Of a stretch of DNA of 64,000 bases, positions 16,423-25,957 are shown piece by piece. A program made the translations under genes and the position numbers. How positions within the stretch are numbered: the stretch's first letter is position 1; each line of letters opens with the position of its first letter. The stretch is taken from the NCBI GenBank assembly GCA_947175645.1, contig CAMWNP010000001.1, positions 62,001 through 126,000 of the forward strand, given 5' to 3'. A model generated the notes under the pieces. It had not been told where the DNA came from. It saw nothing but the letters and a program-made list of their open reading frames with translations, and ran no database searches. This DNA is from an uncultured Porphyromonadaceae bacterium. GTDB taxonomy: Bacteria > Bacteroidota > Bacteroidia > Bacteroidales > Muribaculaceae.

Positions 16423-18879
16423 ATGCCGTCACTTGTCAGTCTGATAGTTCCTTTTCCACTGACGGAATCAGTTTTTACTTATTCTGTTCCGGAGCAGATG
16501 CGCGAGGCAATTTCCATTGGTTCGCGTGTACTCATACCGTTCGGTCGCAAGGATAAGTTCTGTACAGCAATCGTCACTGATTTTCCACTGAAAGCACCAC
16601 AAGGTGTGGAACTGAAGGAAATTCAGATGGTTCTTGACCCATTTCCGATCATCTGTCACCCGCAATTGAAATTATGGCAGTGGATTTCCGATTACTACCT
16701 TTGTCCGTTAGGAGACGTTTACAAAGCCGCGCTTCCGGCGGGATTGCGGATCGACAGCGAAACGGTTGTCTCAATTTCACCTGATTTTGACCGGGATGAA
16801 AACCGGGGAAATCTTACTGAGGCAGATAATGAGATAGTCATGCTCCTCACACAAAAAGGAGATATGAAACTTTCAGTATTGAAACAATCGTTTCCCGACA
16901 GAAATGTGACAAGTATCATAAATAATCTGATAGTCAGGGGCATTGTGGTTGTCGCGGAAAAACTTGTGGAACGCTACCGATCACAGAAAGTGAAGTTCGT
17001 TAAACTTTCCATGGCTCAGGATAAGGCTTTTGAAGCAGTTAAACGATCTCAACGTCAGCAGAATGCACTCCTCGCTTATCTGTCACTTGCAAGAACAGCA
17101 GGTAATGAGGACGTTCCTTTTGAATTGCTTATGGAGAAAGCGTCTTTCCCATCCACAACCGTTATAACGGATATGAAGAAAAAAGGGATATTCGATGTGC
17201 TGATAAAGGAGATGAATCGCTTCACTTTTAACGGTACTGCAGAAACCACGCTTCCACAACTCAGTCGGCAACAGCGTGAAGCCCTCCATGCCATAGATGA
17301 TTCATGGACAAATCAATCTGTCACACTTCTAAACGGTGTTACTTCAAGTGGGAAAACAGAGATATATATTCATCTGATTGATAGTATTCTGCGTGCTGGT
17401 AGGCGCGTGTTTTATCTTGTACCGGAGATTGCTCTTACCACTCAACTTACATCACGAATACAGAAGGTGTTCGGTAACCGCGTTCTGATTTATCACTCTA
17501 AGTTTACAGACAGCGAACGGGCGGATGTCTGGAAAAAACTCCTCAACGATAATGAGCCGTGCGTGGTAATAGGTGCCCGTTCTGCTGTTTTTCTCCCATT
17601 CAGAAACCTTGGATTGGTTATTGTTGATGAGGAGCATGAACCTTCATATAAGCAGTCTGACCCTTCCCCGCGATATAACGCCAGGGACGTGGCCATGGTG
17701 CTCGCCTCTATGCATGGTGCTAAAACGTTGCTTGGTAGTGCCACACCCTCGGTGGAGACATTTTTTAAAGCCACGCACGGAAAGTTTGGACTCGTCAGAC
17801 TTTTGACCCGTTATGGAAATGCGTCACTTCCTGAAATAGAAATCTCCGATATGCTAAAAGCACGGCAGACCGGACACTATGTTACTCCGTTCACCACATC
17901 AACACTGGAATGCGTGCGTAATGCTGTCGCATCGGGTGAGCAGGCTATTCTCTTTCAAAACCGAAGGGGATTCGCTCCGGTGGCACAATGTAAAGCATGC
18001 GCATGGATTCCGAAGTGTGATTTCTGCGATGTCAGCATGACTTACCACAAAACAACACACCAACTGGTGTGTCACTATTGTGGAGCAATCAAACCTCTGC
18101 CTAAAGTGTGCCCCCAATGTGGTGAACCACAAGTGGAGGTTTATGGCTACGGCACTGAACGTGTGGAAGATGCAGTTGCCGAACAGATTCCGGAGGCCCG
18201 GATATTACGGATGGACCTTGACACAACCCGAAACAAGGATGGCTACCAGAAGATAATATCGGAGTTCTCAGAACATAGGGCTGACATACTCGTAGGCACT
18301 CAAATGGTGACAAAAGGGCTTGATTTCGGAAACGTCTCGGTTGTTGCTGTACTTAATGCAGACAACCTGATCAATATTCCTGATTTCCGTTCGTCTGAAC
18401 GTGCTTTCAATATGCTTCAGCAGGTTGCGGGAAGAGCAGGTCGCCGGGCCGGGACGGAGGGTAGGGTAATTATTCAGACCACCCAACCGGATCATCCGGT
18501 CATTCAATTTTCCCGACATGGAGATTATGACGGATTTTATGATTATGAACTTGAGGAACGTAAGAAATATGCTTATCCTCCCTTCACACGGATAATTGAC
18601 ATATATCTGAAACATAAGAACAAGAGCGATGCCATCATTGCGGCCACTTTAATGGCCAATGCTTTGCGTGAACTGTTCGGGGATAGGGTGCTTGGTCCGG
18701 ATGAACCTTCAGTGGGACGCGTGCAGTCACTTTACATTCAGCGCATAATGCTGAAAATGGAAACGAATGTTTCCATGATTAAGGTTAAGAAACTTCTGAC
18801 AAACGTTCATCACACCCTTCTGGAGAATCCTCGCTTCCCAAAGTCTCTTATAATATATTACGATGTCGACCCGGTATAA
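16423..18879 (+). CDS. priA: Primosomal protein N' (replication restart helicase)
   Basis: This 818-residue PriA recognises stalled or repaired forks and reloads the replicative helicase. The N-terminal DNA-binding domain begins MPSLVSLIVPFPLTESVFTY. The helicase core has Walker A GVTSSGKTE near 304 and DEEH near 402. Zinc-binding cysteines follow as CKAC, CDFC, CHYC and CPQC between about 522 and 566. QVAGRAGR is motif VI. I place the start at ATG 16423, because the open frame extends to a TTG at 16393 but that overlaps the nuclease end and lacks family support. Cotranscription with the AddA-like enzyme fits, since recombination intermediates feed PriA-dependent restart. Confidence 0.96.
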   Translation: MPSLVSLIVPFPLTESVFTYSVPEQMREAISIGSRVLIPFGRKDKFCTAIVTDFPLKAPQGVELKEIQMVLDPFPIICHPQLKLWQWISDYYLCPLGDVYKAALPAGLRIDSETVVSISPDFDRDENRGNLTEADNEIVMLLTQKGDMKLSVLKQSFPDRNVTSIINNLIVRGIVVVAEKLVERYRSQKVKFVKLSMAQDKAFEAVKRSQRQQNALLAYLSLARTAGNEDVPFELLMEKASFPSTTVITDMKKKGIFDVLIKEMNRFTFNGTAETTLPQLSRQQREALHAIDDSWTNQSVTLLNGVTSSGKTEIYIHLIDSILRAGRRVFYLVPEIALTTQLTSRIQKVFGNRVLIYHSKFTDSERADVWKKLLNDNEPCVVIGARSAVFLPFRNLGLVIVDEEHEPSYKQSDPSPRYNARDVAMVLASMHGAKTLLGSATPSVETFFKATHGKFGLVRLLTRYGNASLPEIEISDMLKARQTGHYVTPFTTSTLECVRNAVASGEQAILFQNRRGFAPVAQCKACAWIPKCDFCDVSMTYHKTTHQLVCHYCGAIKPLPKVCPQCGEPQVEVYGYGTERVEDAVAEQIPEARILRMDLDTTRNKDGYQKIISEFSEHRADILVGTQMVTKGLDFGNVSVVAVLNADNLINIPDFRSSERAFNMLQQVAGRAGRRAGTEGRVIIQTTQPDHPVIQFSRHGDYDGFYDYELEERKKYAYPPFTRIIDIYLKHKNKSDAIIAATLMANALRELFGDRVLGPDEPSVGRVQSLYIQRIMLKMETNVSMIKVKKLLTNVHHTLLENPRFPKSLIIYYDVDPV

Positions 18880-18957
18880 GAGCAGTTTGACGATAGCAAT
18901 AGACGGCAGTGATTTATATTTTTACGGGATGCTGCATGCGGATTAAAAAAATTGTAT

Positions 18958-18965
18958 TACCTTTG
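18958..18965 (+). promoter_or_regulatory. Bacteroidota -7 box before pyrB
   Basis: TACCTTTG matches TAnnTTTG exactly, 21 bases before the pyrB ATG. The -33 region at the expected spacing is poor. I see no terminator or pyrimidine-binding leader in the 107-base gap after priA. Confidence 0.55.
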
Positions 18966-18986
18966 TGAAACGAAATACATCATCCA

Positions 18987-19928
18987 ATGAACAGTAATAG
19001 CCTTGTCACGATAGCCGATCTGACAAAAGAGCAGATTCTTCACATTCTGAAGCAGGCTCAATTCTTTGAGGAGCATCCTAATCATAGAATCCTTGAAGGT
19101 AAAGTGGTGGCGACACTTTTCTTTGAACCTTCAACAAGAACACGTTTGAGTTTTGAAACTGCCGCAAATCGTCTCGGTGCCCGTGTAATCGGATTCTCTG
19201 ACGCCGGAACAACAAGTTCTTCAAAGGGGGAAACTCTCAAAGACACAATCAAAATGGTCAGCAACTACGTGGACCTGATTGTTATGCGGCACTATCTTGA
19301 AGGGGCTGCGCGTTATGCCACAGAAGTAACAGATACTCCTATCATCAATGCCGGTGATGGTTCTAATCAGCACCCATCACAGACCATTCTGGATCTCTAT
19401 TCAATCTTCAAAACACAGGGAACTCTGGAGAATCTTACTATAACCATGGTAGGTGACCTTAAATATGGCAGGACAGTTCATTCTCTGCTGATGGCTATGC
19501 GCCACTTTAACCCAACATTCCGGTTTGTGGCATGCGATGAACTCCGCATGCCTCGTGAGTACATAGAGTTCTGCAGAAACAATAATTTAAGTTTCACAGA
19601 ACATACTGATTTTTCAGCAGATGTCATAAATTCATCCGATATCATATATATGACCCGCGTCCAACGTGAGCGATTCACCGATATTCTTGAATATGAGAAG
19701 GTGAAGGATCTTTACAACCTTTGTAACAGCATGCTTGACAACTCACGCGACAACCTGCGCATCCTTCATCCTCTACCAAGAGTTAACGAGATTTCTTACG
19801 ATGTAGATGACAATCCTAAGGCGTATTATTTTACTCAGGCCAAGAATGGACTTTATGCGCGACAGGCACTGATATGCAACGCTTTAGGTATTGATATTCT
19901 TAAAAATAATTCTGAATATGGCAGATAA
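18987..19928 (+). CDS. pyrB: Aspartate carbamoyltransferase catalytic subunit
   Basis: This 313-residue catalytic subunit joins carbamoyl phosphate and aspartate in the first committed step of pyrimidine synthesis. The carbamoyl-phosphate motif [13 protein letters not shown] lies at about 46-58 and the aspartate-binding HPLPRVNEI near 265. Length is normal. The reading frame overlaps pyrI by 11 bases, so the two subunits are made in a coupled way. The holoenzyme is expected to be the allosteric PyrB6-PyrI6 type, because a true regulatory chain follows. Confidence 0.97.
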   Translation: MNSNSLVTIADLTKEQILHILKQAQFFEEHPNHRILEGKVVATLFFEPSTRTRLSFETAANRLGARVIGFSDAGTTSSSKGETLKDTIKMVSNYVDLIVMRHYLEGAARYATEVTDTPIINAGDGSNQHPSQTILDLYSIFKTQGTLENLTITMVGDLKYGRTVHSLLMAMRHFNPTFRFVACDELRMPREYIEFCRNNNLSFTEHTDFSADVINSSDIIYMTRVQRERFTDILEYEKVKDLYNLCNSMLDNSRDNLRILHPLPRVNEISYDVDDNPKAYYFTQAKNGLYARQALICNALGIDILKNNSEYGR

Positions 19929-20376
19929 GAAAGAACTTGCGGTGGCAGCCCTCAGAAACGGAACGGTGATTGATCATATCCCGTCCAACATGCTTTTCAA
20001 GGCAGTACGTCTGCTTGACCTTGAAAAAGTTTCATCGCAACTTACCATAGGAAATAACCTTGCCAGCAAGCGACTTGGTGCGAAAGGCATAATAAAGGTC
20101 GCTGATATTTTCTTCACAGATTCCGTTATCAACCGTCTCGCCCTTATTGCACCTACGGCAGTCATAAATGTGATTCGAGACTATGAGGTTGTCGAGAAAC
20201 ATCCGGTGGTGCTTCCGGAAGTAATCACCGGACTTGTTAAGTGCGACAATCCTAAATGTATCACGAATAATGAACCAATGAAAACAAGGTTCACTGTAGT
20301 TGATCGCAATGCCGGACTCCTCAGGTGTCATTATTGCAGCCATTCCGTAACAACAGAAAAGGCAACTATCTTATGA
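19918..20376 (+). CDS. pyrI: Aspartate carbamoyltransferase regulatory subunit
   Basis: This 152-residue regulatory chain binds nucleotide effectors (ATP, CTP) and a structural zinc. The N-terminal allosteric domain begins [20 protein letters not shown]. The C-terminal zinc domain carries four cysteines as CDNPKC and CHYC (about 108-140). I chose ATG 19918, because the TTG at 19891 would put nine extra residues deep inside pyrB. The stop overlaps the start of the flavin reductase gene by four bases (ATGA). Confidence 0.96.
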   Translation: MADKKELAVAALRNGTVIDHIPSNMLFKAVRLLDLEKVSSQLTIGNNLASKRLGAKGIIKVADIFFTDSVINRLALIAPTAVINVIRDYEVVEKHPVVLPEVITGLVKCDNPKCITNNEPMKTRFTVVDRNAGLLRCHYCSHSVTTEKATIL

Positions 20377-20945
20377 AACAAAACTGGCGCCCCGGAACTA
20401 TGATCTATCCACTGCCGGCGGTATTGGTCAGTTGCGGCGACTCCGTAGAGAACAGTAATATCATCACTGTCGCATGGGTTGGGACGGTTTGTACTAATCC
20501 CCCCATGTGCTACATTTCTGTCCGTCCGGAAAGGTTCAGTTATAATCTTATTAAGGAACAGATGCAGTTCACCATCAATCTGACAACTGAAATGATGGCC
20601 AAAGCAACCGATTGGGCCGGAGTACGGTCAGGAAGTGACTACAATAAATGGAAAGAAACCGGGCTGAGTCCTGTAAGTGGTGTAAAAGTTACATCTCCTT
20701 ATATTAAGGAAGCACCTATCTCAATTGAATGTCAGGTTACCGGAATACTACCTTTAGGAAGTCATCACATGTTTCTTGCCCGTGTGCTTAACGTAATAGT
20801 TGATGATGGGTTGATTAATAAGGAAACCGGTGCTCTTGAACTTGAAAAAGCCGGACTGATCGCTTATTCACATGGTCACTACTATAAATTAGGTGAGGAG
20901 ATAGGACACTTCGGATGGAGCGTCAAAAAGAAATCAACAAAATAA
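20373..20945 (+). CDS. Flavin reductase-like FMN-binding protein
   Basis: This 190-residue protein has the split-barrel FMN-binding fold of the flavin reductase-like family. Visible features are NIITVAWVGTVCTNPPMCYISVRP, given here only as a landmark over residues about 30-52, and the SIECQVTGILPLGSHHMFLA region near 112-130. Such proteins bind FMN and reduce flavin or small substrates with NAD(P)H; the substrate is unknown here. The ATG at 20373 overlaps the pyrI stop by four bases, so it is translated with the pyrBI operon. Coupling to pyrimidine synthesis is not known for the family, so this may be only a shared promoter. Confidence 0.85.
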   Translation: MKQNWRPGTMIYPLPAVLVSCGDSVENSNIITVAWVGTVCTNPPMCYISVRPERFSYNLIKEQMQFTINLTTEMMAKATDWAGVRSGSDYNKWKETGLSPVSGVKVTSPYIKEAPISIECQVTGILPLGSHHMFLARVLNVIVDDGLINKETGALELEKAGLIAYSHGHYYKLGEEIGHFGWSVKKKSTK

Positions 20946-20986
20946 AACATTATTGAATTATAACTTCCAAAACCAAGAATAATAAA

Positions 20987-22270
20987 ATGCAACACGACAA
21001 AGTAATTTTCGACATCATCGAGCGTGAACATGAACGCCAGAAAAAAGGTATAGAACTTATTGCTTCAGAAAATTTCGTTAGTGACGATGTTATGAAGGCA
21101 ATGGGATCTTGCCTTACCAACAAGTATGCCGAAGGATATCCCGGTCATCGCTATTATGGTGGTTGTCAGGTGGTTGACGAAGCCGAAACTGTAGCAATCA
21201 ATCGTATTAAGGAACTTTTCGGTGCCGAATATGCCAATGTCCAGCCTCACTCAGGCGCTCAGGCAAACATGGCTGTATTTATGTCAGTCCTCAATCCCGG
21301 TGACAAATTCCTGGGACTGAATCTTTCTCATGGTGGTCACCTTTCCCACGGAAGCCCCGTGAATTTTTCGGGTCTGATGTTCAACGCCCTTGAATATAAT
21401 GTGGATGCAAACACCGGTCTGATTGACTATGAGCAGATGGAGGAGGTTGCGCGTCGTGAGCGTCCGAAACTTATTATAGGTGGTGCAAGTGCTTATTCCC
21501 GTGAATGGGATTATGCACGCATGCGACGTCTGGCTGACGAGATCGGTGCCATCTTTATGGTTGATATGGCTCATCCGGCCGGTCTCATCGCAGCCGGATT
21601 GCTTGACAATCCGGTAAAATATGCTCACGTTGTCACTTCTACCACTCATAAAACTCTTCGTGGTCCACGCGGTGGAGTTATCCTTTTGGGTAAGGATTTT
21701 GACAATCCTTTCGGCAAGACTACAAAGAAAGGTGAGATACGTCCGATGTCTTCTCTGATTGACTCTGCAGTATTCCCCGGTGTACAGGGTGGACCTCTTG
21801 AACATGTTATCGCTGCAAAGGCTGTTGCTTTCGGTGAAGCGCTCCAGCCCGAGTTTAAGGAATATCAGATTCAAGTGCAGAAGAATGCCAAGGCTATGGC
21901 AGCGGCACTCACTGACAAAGGATATAATATAGTTTCCGGTGGCACTGATAACCATTGTATTCTGGTTGATCTTCGCGGCAAGTTCCCGGAATTGACCGGA
22001 AAGGTGGCTGAAAAAGTTCTCGTAGAAGCAGATATTACAGCAAATAAGAACATGGTTCCGTTTGACAATCGTTCACCTTTCCAGACATCAGGTATTCGAC
22101 TCGGTACACCCGCCATTACTACTCGTGGTGCCAAAGAAGAACTGATGGGTGAGATTGTTGAAATGATTGACACTGTTCTTTCTAACCACGAGAACGAATC
22201 TGTTATCGCTGCCGTACGTGAGAAGGTAAATCAAACCATGAAAGAATATCCTATGTTTTCATGGAAATAA
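20987..22270 (+). CDS. glyA: Serine hydroxymethyltransferase
   Basis: GlyA interconverts serine and glycine while charging tetrahydrofolate with a one-carbon unit. The 427-residue length is normal. The early motif [11 protein letters not shown], the [14 protein letters not shown] segment, and the PLP-lysine motif [14 protein letters not shown] (lysine near 225) are all present. The folate-binding [10 protein letters not shown] region is near 322. It lies 41 bases after the flavin reductase gene on the same strand and could be part of the pyrBI transcript, supplying one-carbon units to nucleotide synthesis. The L,D-transpeptidase gene follows after 16 bases. Confidence 0.97.
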   Translation: MQHDKVIFDIIEREHERQKKGIELIASENFVSDDVMKAMGSCLTNKYAEGYPGHRYYGGCQVVDEAETVAINRIKELFGAEYANVQPHSGAQANMAVFMSVLNPGDKFLGLNLSHGGHLSHGSPVNFSGLMFNALEYNVDANTGLIDYEQMEEVARRERPKLIIGGASAYSREWDYARMRRLADEIGAIFMVDMAHPAGLIAAGLLDNPVKYAHVVTSTTHKTLRGPRGGVILLGKDFDNPFGKTTKKGEIRPMSSLIDSAVFPGVQGGPLEHVIAAKAVAFGEALQPEFKEYQIQVQKNAKAMAAALTDKGYNIVSGGTDNHCILVDLRGKFPELTGKVAEKVLVEADITANKNMVPFDNRSPFQTSGIRLGTPAITTRGAKEELMGEIVEMIDTVLSNHENESVIAAVREKVNQTMKEYPMFSWK

Positions 22271-22286
22271 TTAACGGTTTAATCTG

Positions 22287-22754
22287 ATGAGAATTGTTAC
22301 AATATTGATCGCTGTTCTTGCCGGCTCCATATTTATGGGGTCGGCACAGAACCGTGTATTGGTAAGTAAGAAACAACAGCATCTGTGGGTTATATCGGAA
22401 ACAAACGATACATTGCTGAGTGTCAAGGTGTCAACCGGTAAGAATCCCGGTAACAAACAGAGGAAAGGTGATATGAGAACACCGGAGGGCACATTCCCTA
22501 TAATCCAGATACAGAATGCCTCTGCATGGACCCATGATTTCAACGATGGTGCCGGTCAGCGTAAAGGTGCTTACGGACCTTTTTTCTGCAGGCTCAGTAC
22601 ACCGGGATTTTCAGGTATCGGTATTCATGGAACATGCTTTCCCGAACTGCTCGGTACACCTTCTTCTGAAGGTTGTATCCGTATGCACGATGATAATATC
22701 CGAAAGTTTGTAAAACTCGTTGGTAAAGGAACTAAAGTAACAGTAACCCCCTGA
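22287..22754 (+). CDS. Exported L,D-transpeptidase (YkuD domain)
   Basis: This 155-residue protein has a signal peptide (MRIVTILIAVLAGSIFMGSA) followed by a YkuD catalytic domain. The active-site signature is GIHGTCF near 111-117 and SSEGCIRMHDDNI near 129-141, with the catalytic cysteine in GCIRM. YkuD enzymes form 3-3 crosslinks or anchor proteins on peptidoglycan in the periplasm. The protein is close to the minimum size and has no peptidoglycan-binding domain. It is followed by a convergent-gene terminator at 22851-22885. Confidence 0.9.
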   Translation: MRIVTILIAVLAGSIFMGSAQNRVLVSKKQQHLWVISETNDTLLSVKVSTGKNPGNKQRKGDMRTPEGTFPIIQIQNASAWTHDFNDGAGQRKGAYGPFFCRLSTPGFSGIGIHGTCFPELLGTPSSEGCIRMHDDNIRKFVKLVGKGTKVTVTP

Positions 22755-22850
22755 TATTTTGCAGTGTCGTGTTGATTCCGGAACTCTGAAGATTTATCCT
22801 TTTTATTCCATCTGTGCAGATATAACATGACATAATTCCATTATACAAAG

Positions 22851-22885
22851 GACGGTGTGTCGAAATTCAATTTTGACACACCGTC
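22851..22885. terminator. Hairpin between convergent genes (GTGTGTC family)
   Basis: GACGGTGTGTC (22851-22861) pairs perfectly with GACACACCGTC (22875-22885) over 11 bases. It sits between two convergent stops (22754 and 22950), so it can serve both strands. Its core GGTGTGTCGAAA recurs in the hairpin at 56731-56767. Confidence 0.7.
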
Positions 22886-22949
22886 TTATTAAGGTATGAA
22901 GCGTTGCTACCTTATCTAAAGGGACGGTTTATGACTCTTTCATTAATTA

Positions 22950-24095
22950 TCAAATCTCATATTTCTTTACCACCTTGTCTGCTTTTCCAATTCTTAAGTT
23001 TCCGGGATATGCGTTTGTAGGAGTGATTTCAGTTTCCCAACTTCCGCAGGTGAACTTGAATTCAGCCGGCAGCCGGAGTTCCAGATCAATACTGCGGGTA
23101 TTCTCGTTAACCTCAGTCATTTTCACACCCTCAGGATTCCAGTTTGCCAGTCCATCCTGATTCCCTGTTATGTAGACATCACCCCCGATGTTTTCACCTG
23201 TAAGTTCAATATGAACTGGATAATACTCCGTGGTTGACAATCGTTCAGTGTGTCGGTATTGCACCCAGTCGTTTAGTGAACCCATCAGACCGGGCAGATA
23301 GCCTTTCATGTGGGAATATTCAGGGAACTCTTTGATAGTGAATGAAATGTAATCAGGGTACTCAGTCGAGTTTATGTGGTTTTTCACCATATCCCATGAC
23401 TCTCTCCACGGCTTTCCCCAACCTGTTTCCTCACACTCATTGGCCATGGAGAGAAAGAAATAATGAGGTTTGCCGTTGGCATAATCATAATTAAGAAGCG
23501 ATTTAGCAAAATACTGCTCGTCAAAAGCGAAGTTAGGCGACATGGCAATATAGTCATCAAACATCTCATCAGTGGCCAGAGCATCCAGAATAAAAGATGC
23601 TGCTAAAGAGTGTCCTATGGCCAAAGTGTGACCTGAGGTCCGGTAATTTTCATCAACATAAGGGATTACTGTTTCTTTAAGAAATTTTTTGAAGTTCACG
23701 GCATTCCCGTAAAACGGAGATGTTGGTTGGTCATGGACCGGTACCGGAAGAAAGTCATTGTTACGGTGATACTCAAGTTCATATCTTGTGGGTGAGAGCA
23801 CTCCAACTACTATAAATGGGAGCATATTCACGTTTTCATCTTGCTCCGATTCAAGCAGAGCGCATACAAAATCAAAATGTGAACGCCATTGTGAGTCGAA
23901 TACATATACCACATCATAATCTGATGCCGTAGATGAGTCATATTCCATTGGGGTATAAATCATAATTTCCCTTTCGAACGGAAAATCTTTTGATTCCTCA
24001 CTGTTGAAGTGTTTGAGTTCTACACGTGCTGTTTCCTGTGCTGTCAAGGCTATAGCCTGAAAAATAATAAGCGAAATTAAAATAAGTTTCTTCAT
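22950..24095 (-). CDS. Exported esterase D-like alpha/beta hydrolase with C-terminal beta domain
   Basis: This protein of about 381 residues has a signal peptide (MKKLILISLIIFQAIALTAQ). Its esterase D-type hydrolase domain (about 20-280) has the nucleophile elbow AIGHSLAAS and a candidate histidine in FPEYSHMKG. A beta-rich region of about 75 residues follows (TGENIGGDVYITGNQDGLANW), resembling a starch-binding or CBM-like fold. Relatives cleave esters such as siderophores, acylated sugars or thioesters; the substrate here is unknown. I prefer the ATG at 24095 for the signal peptide; an upstream in-frame ATG at 24122 is also possible. No polysaccharide utilisation genes are adjacent. Confidence 0.8.
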   Translation of the reverse strand: MKKLILISLIIFQAIALTAQETARVELKHFNSEESKDFPFEREIMIYTPMEYDSSTASDYDVVYVFDSQWRSHFDFVCALLESEQDENVNMLPFIVVGVLSPTRYELEYHRNNDFLPVPVHDQPTSPFYGNAVNFKKFLKETVIPYVDENYRTSGHTLAIGHSLAASFILDALATDEMFDDYIAMSPNFAFDEQYFAKSLLNYDYANGKPHYFFLSMANECEETGWGKPWRESWDMVKNHINSTEYPDYISFTIKEFPEYSHMKGYLPGLMGSLNDWVQYRHTERLSTTEYYPVHIELTGENIGGDVYITGNQDGLANWNPEGVKMTEVNENTRSIDLELRLPAEFKFTCGSWETEITPTNAYPGNLRIGKADKVVKKYEI

Positions 24096-24325
24096 TTTCT
24101 GTGATTTAATGTTGTTTTTCATATAGACGGCTTCAACGTTCTAAAGGTTGCAACATATAAAAAAAGTGATTCCGCACGCCACACTAAATCTTGAGATATC
24201 CCGTTTATGTAACCATGGTTGCTTCTTAATAATATATTAATCACTTTTAAATGTAATGATAACACTGGATGGCAAATAATTCAACTCATTTTATAACATG
24301 GCTCAGAAAAAAGGTCGCTTTATAA

Positions 24326-24357
24326 TTTGATTATCAGAATAAATTTTACTAACTTTG
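24326..24357 (+). promoter_or_regulatory. Promoter of rpsP
   Basis: TTTG (24326-24329), a 20-base spacer and TAACTTTG (24350-24357) give a consensus Bacteroidota promoter 41 bases before the rpsP ATG. The rest of the 24096-24325 gap shows no other feature I can support. Confidence 0.75.
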
Positions 24358-24398
24358 CAGACGCTAATCAATACAAAACAATATTAAACAATTAATCA

Positions 24399-24929
24399 AT
24401 GGCAACTAAAATCAGATTACAGCGTCATGGTCGTAAAAACTATGCGTTTTATCCTATTGTGATCGCCGATAGCAGAGCACCACGTGATGGTAAATTTATT
24501 GAAAGGATAGGTTCTTATAATCCTAACACTAATCCTGCTACAATAACATTGAACTTCGAACGTGCTTTGTATTGGGTTAATGTTGGTGCTCAGCCCACCG
24601 ACACTGTTCGTTCTATCCTCTCTAACGAAGGTGTTCTCCTTATGAAACATCTTCAGGGTGGTGTGAAAAAAGGTGCTTTCGACGAAGCGGAAGCAGAACG
24701 TCGTTTCGCTGCATGGAAACAGAAAAAACAGGCAAAAGTAGATGCTTTCAAGGCTTCTATGGCGTCTAAAAAAGAACTCGCAGTGAAAGAAATTCTTGAA
24801 GCAGAACAGGCTAAGAACAAGGCTAAGGCTGAAGCCGTAGCAAAGAAAAAGGCTGAAATCGCTGCTGCCAAAGCCGAGGCTGAGGCTGCCGCCGCTGATG
24901 CTGAAGCAGAAGCACCCGCTGCTGAATAA
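24399..24929 (+). CDS. rpsP: 30S ribosomal protein S16 with long charged C-terminal tail
   Basis: S16 binds 16S rRNA and helps fold the 30S subunit. The conserved part (about 1-85) begins [20 protein letters not shown] and includes [11 protein letters not shown]. From about residue 95 to 176 comes a low-complexity tail rich in Ala, Lys and Glu ([20 protein letters not shown]), predicted to be a long helix. Such tails are common in Bacteroidota S16 but absent from the 82-residue E. coli protein. The gene stands alone between a consensus promoter and a strong terminator, not in the usual rpsP-rimM-trmD operon. Confidence 0.96.
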   Translation: MATKIRLQRHGRKNYAFYPIVIADSRAPRDGKFIERIGSYNPNTNPATITLNFERALYWVNVGAQPTDTVRSILSNEGVLLMKHLQGGVKKGAFDEAEAERRFAAWKQKKQAKVDAFKASMASKKELAVKEILEAEQAKNKAKAEAVAKKKAEIAAAKAEAEAAAADAEAEAPAAE

Positions 24930-24975
24930 CTTATACGGATTTATCCGATTTAATAAAGTTTTTGGCAATTTGCTT

Positions 24976-25017
24976 AAAGCAGTCTCCCGTGATTCATTAC
25001 GGTTGACTGCTTTCTTA
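24976..25017 (+). terminator. Rho-independent terminator of rpsP
   Basis: AAAGCAGTC (24976-24984) pairs with GACTGCTTT (25005-25013), with an inner CCGT/ACGG stem, followed by a T-rich tract. It ends the monocistronic rpsP message. Confidence 0.85.
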
Positions 25018-25024
25018 TTTAAAT

Positions 25025-25954
25025 ATGATTAAAAATCAGATAAAAAAAACGCTGACTGTTGTAATTCCCGCATTCAATCGCGGTAATCTTATATCGCGTA
25101 CACTTGACTCGGTTGCGGAACAGGATGCAACACTTTTTAATCTGATTATAGTAGACAACAATTCTACTGATGAAACTGTGGCGGTTGTCAATGAGTGGAT
25201 GGAAAGAAATCCGGAAATTCATACGCAGTTACTGACCGAATCTTATCAGAGTGCAGCGGCCGCGCGTAATAGAGGGCTTGAAAATGTCGGCACCGAATGG
25301 GTAATGTTCTTCGATTCTGATGATGTTATGTTGCCGGGTCATATCAGTTCTGCGGTAAGTGTGGCAGAAGAGAATCCTGGTGCTGATATCATCGGGTGGG
25401 ATGTGACTATGTCATTATCAGATGGCTCAATACGAGTGATGCGTTTTCCTGAGTCTTCCTTTCTGAAGAATCATCTTGTTCATGGCTCACTGTCAACCCA
25501 ACGATATATGGTACGGACAGAGTTTATCAGAAACGTGGGCGGTTGGAACAGGTTAATGACGAAGTGGGATGACCTCGAACTCGGTACACGCCTTATTTCG
25601 GCAGAACCTCATATTGTTCACAGGGTAGGGGAGCCACTGGTTAAGGTAATATTCTCGGAAACTTCTATTACCGGATGTGATTTTACCTCAGGTGCAGGAG
25701 GATGGGAGAATGCCCTTGATGTAATTGAAAATACCCTTGAAAAATCACGACCTGAAATGACGGATTGGATTGCTTATCGTAGGGCCATTCTTGCTGCCGA
25801 ATACTCTAAAGAGGGATCCACGGAACTGGCATCAAACTTGCTTGAGAAAGCAAAGAAGAGGACTAAACGACCTTTTATTCCGGTGGTTATATATAGATTG
25901 AAAAGGGTATTCCCAAGAGGTATGTGGCGTATAGCGGATTTATTAATCCGTTGA
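25025..25954 (+). CDS. Family 2 glycosyltransferase
   Basis: This 309-residue GT2 enzyme has a GT-A fold over about 1-220. The start TVVIPAFNRGNLISRTLDSV is the nucleotide-sugar binding strand. IIVDNNSTDET is the second conserved strand, and FDSDD near 98-102 is the metal-binding DxD motif. A helical C-terminal part carries KKRTKRPFIP. I see no membrane segment, so it is a soluble or peripheral cytoplasmic enzyme. The donor and acceptor cannot be read from sequence. It starts eight bases after the rpsP terminator and is convergent with the next glycosyltransferase, with only three bases between stops. Confidence 0.88.
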   Translation: MIKNQIKKTLTVVIPAFNRGNLISRTLDSVAEQDATLFNLIIVDNNSTDETVAVVNEWMERNPEIHTQLLTESYQSAAAARNRGLENVGTEWVMFFDSDDVMLPGHISSAVSVAEENPGADIIGWDVTMSLSDGSIRVMRFPESSFLKNHLVHGSLSTQRYMVRTEFIRNVGGWNRLMTKWDDLELGTRLISAEPHIVHRVGEPLVKVIFSETSITGCDFTSGAGGWENALDVIENTLEKSRPEMTDWIAYRRAILAAEYSKEGSTELASNLLEKAKKRTKRPFIPVVIYRLKRVFPRGMWRIADLLIR

Positions 25955-25957
25955 TTG

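Noticed and set aside
21284..21955. Minus-strand open frame (223 codons) opposite glyA
   Set aside because: It is fully antisense to glyA, with no family match or promoter.
24417..24968. Minus-strand open frame rich in Ser and Phe opposite rpsP
   Set aside because: It is the complement of the Ala/Lys/Glu-rich tail of S16; the composition follows from that.
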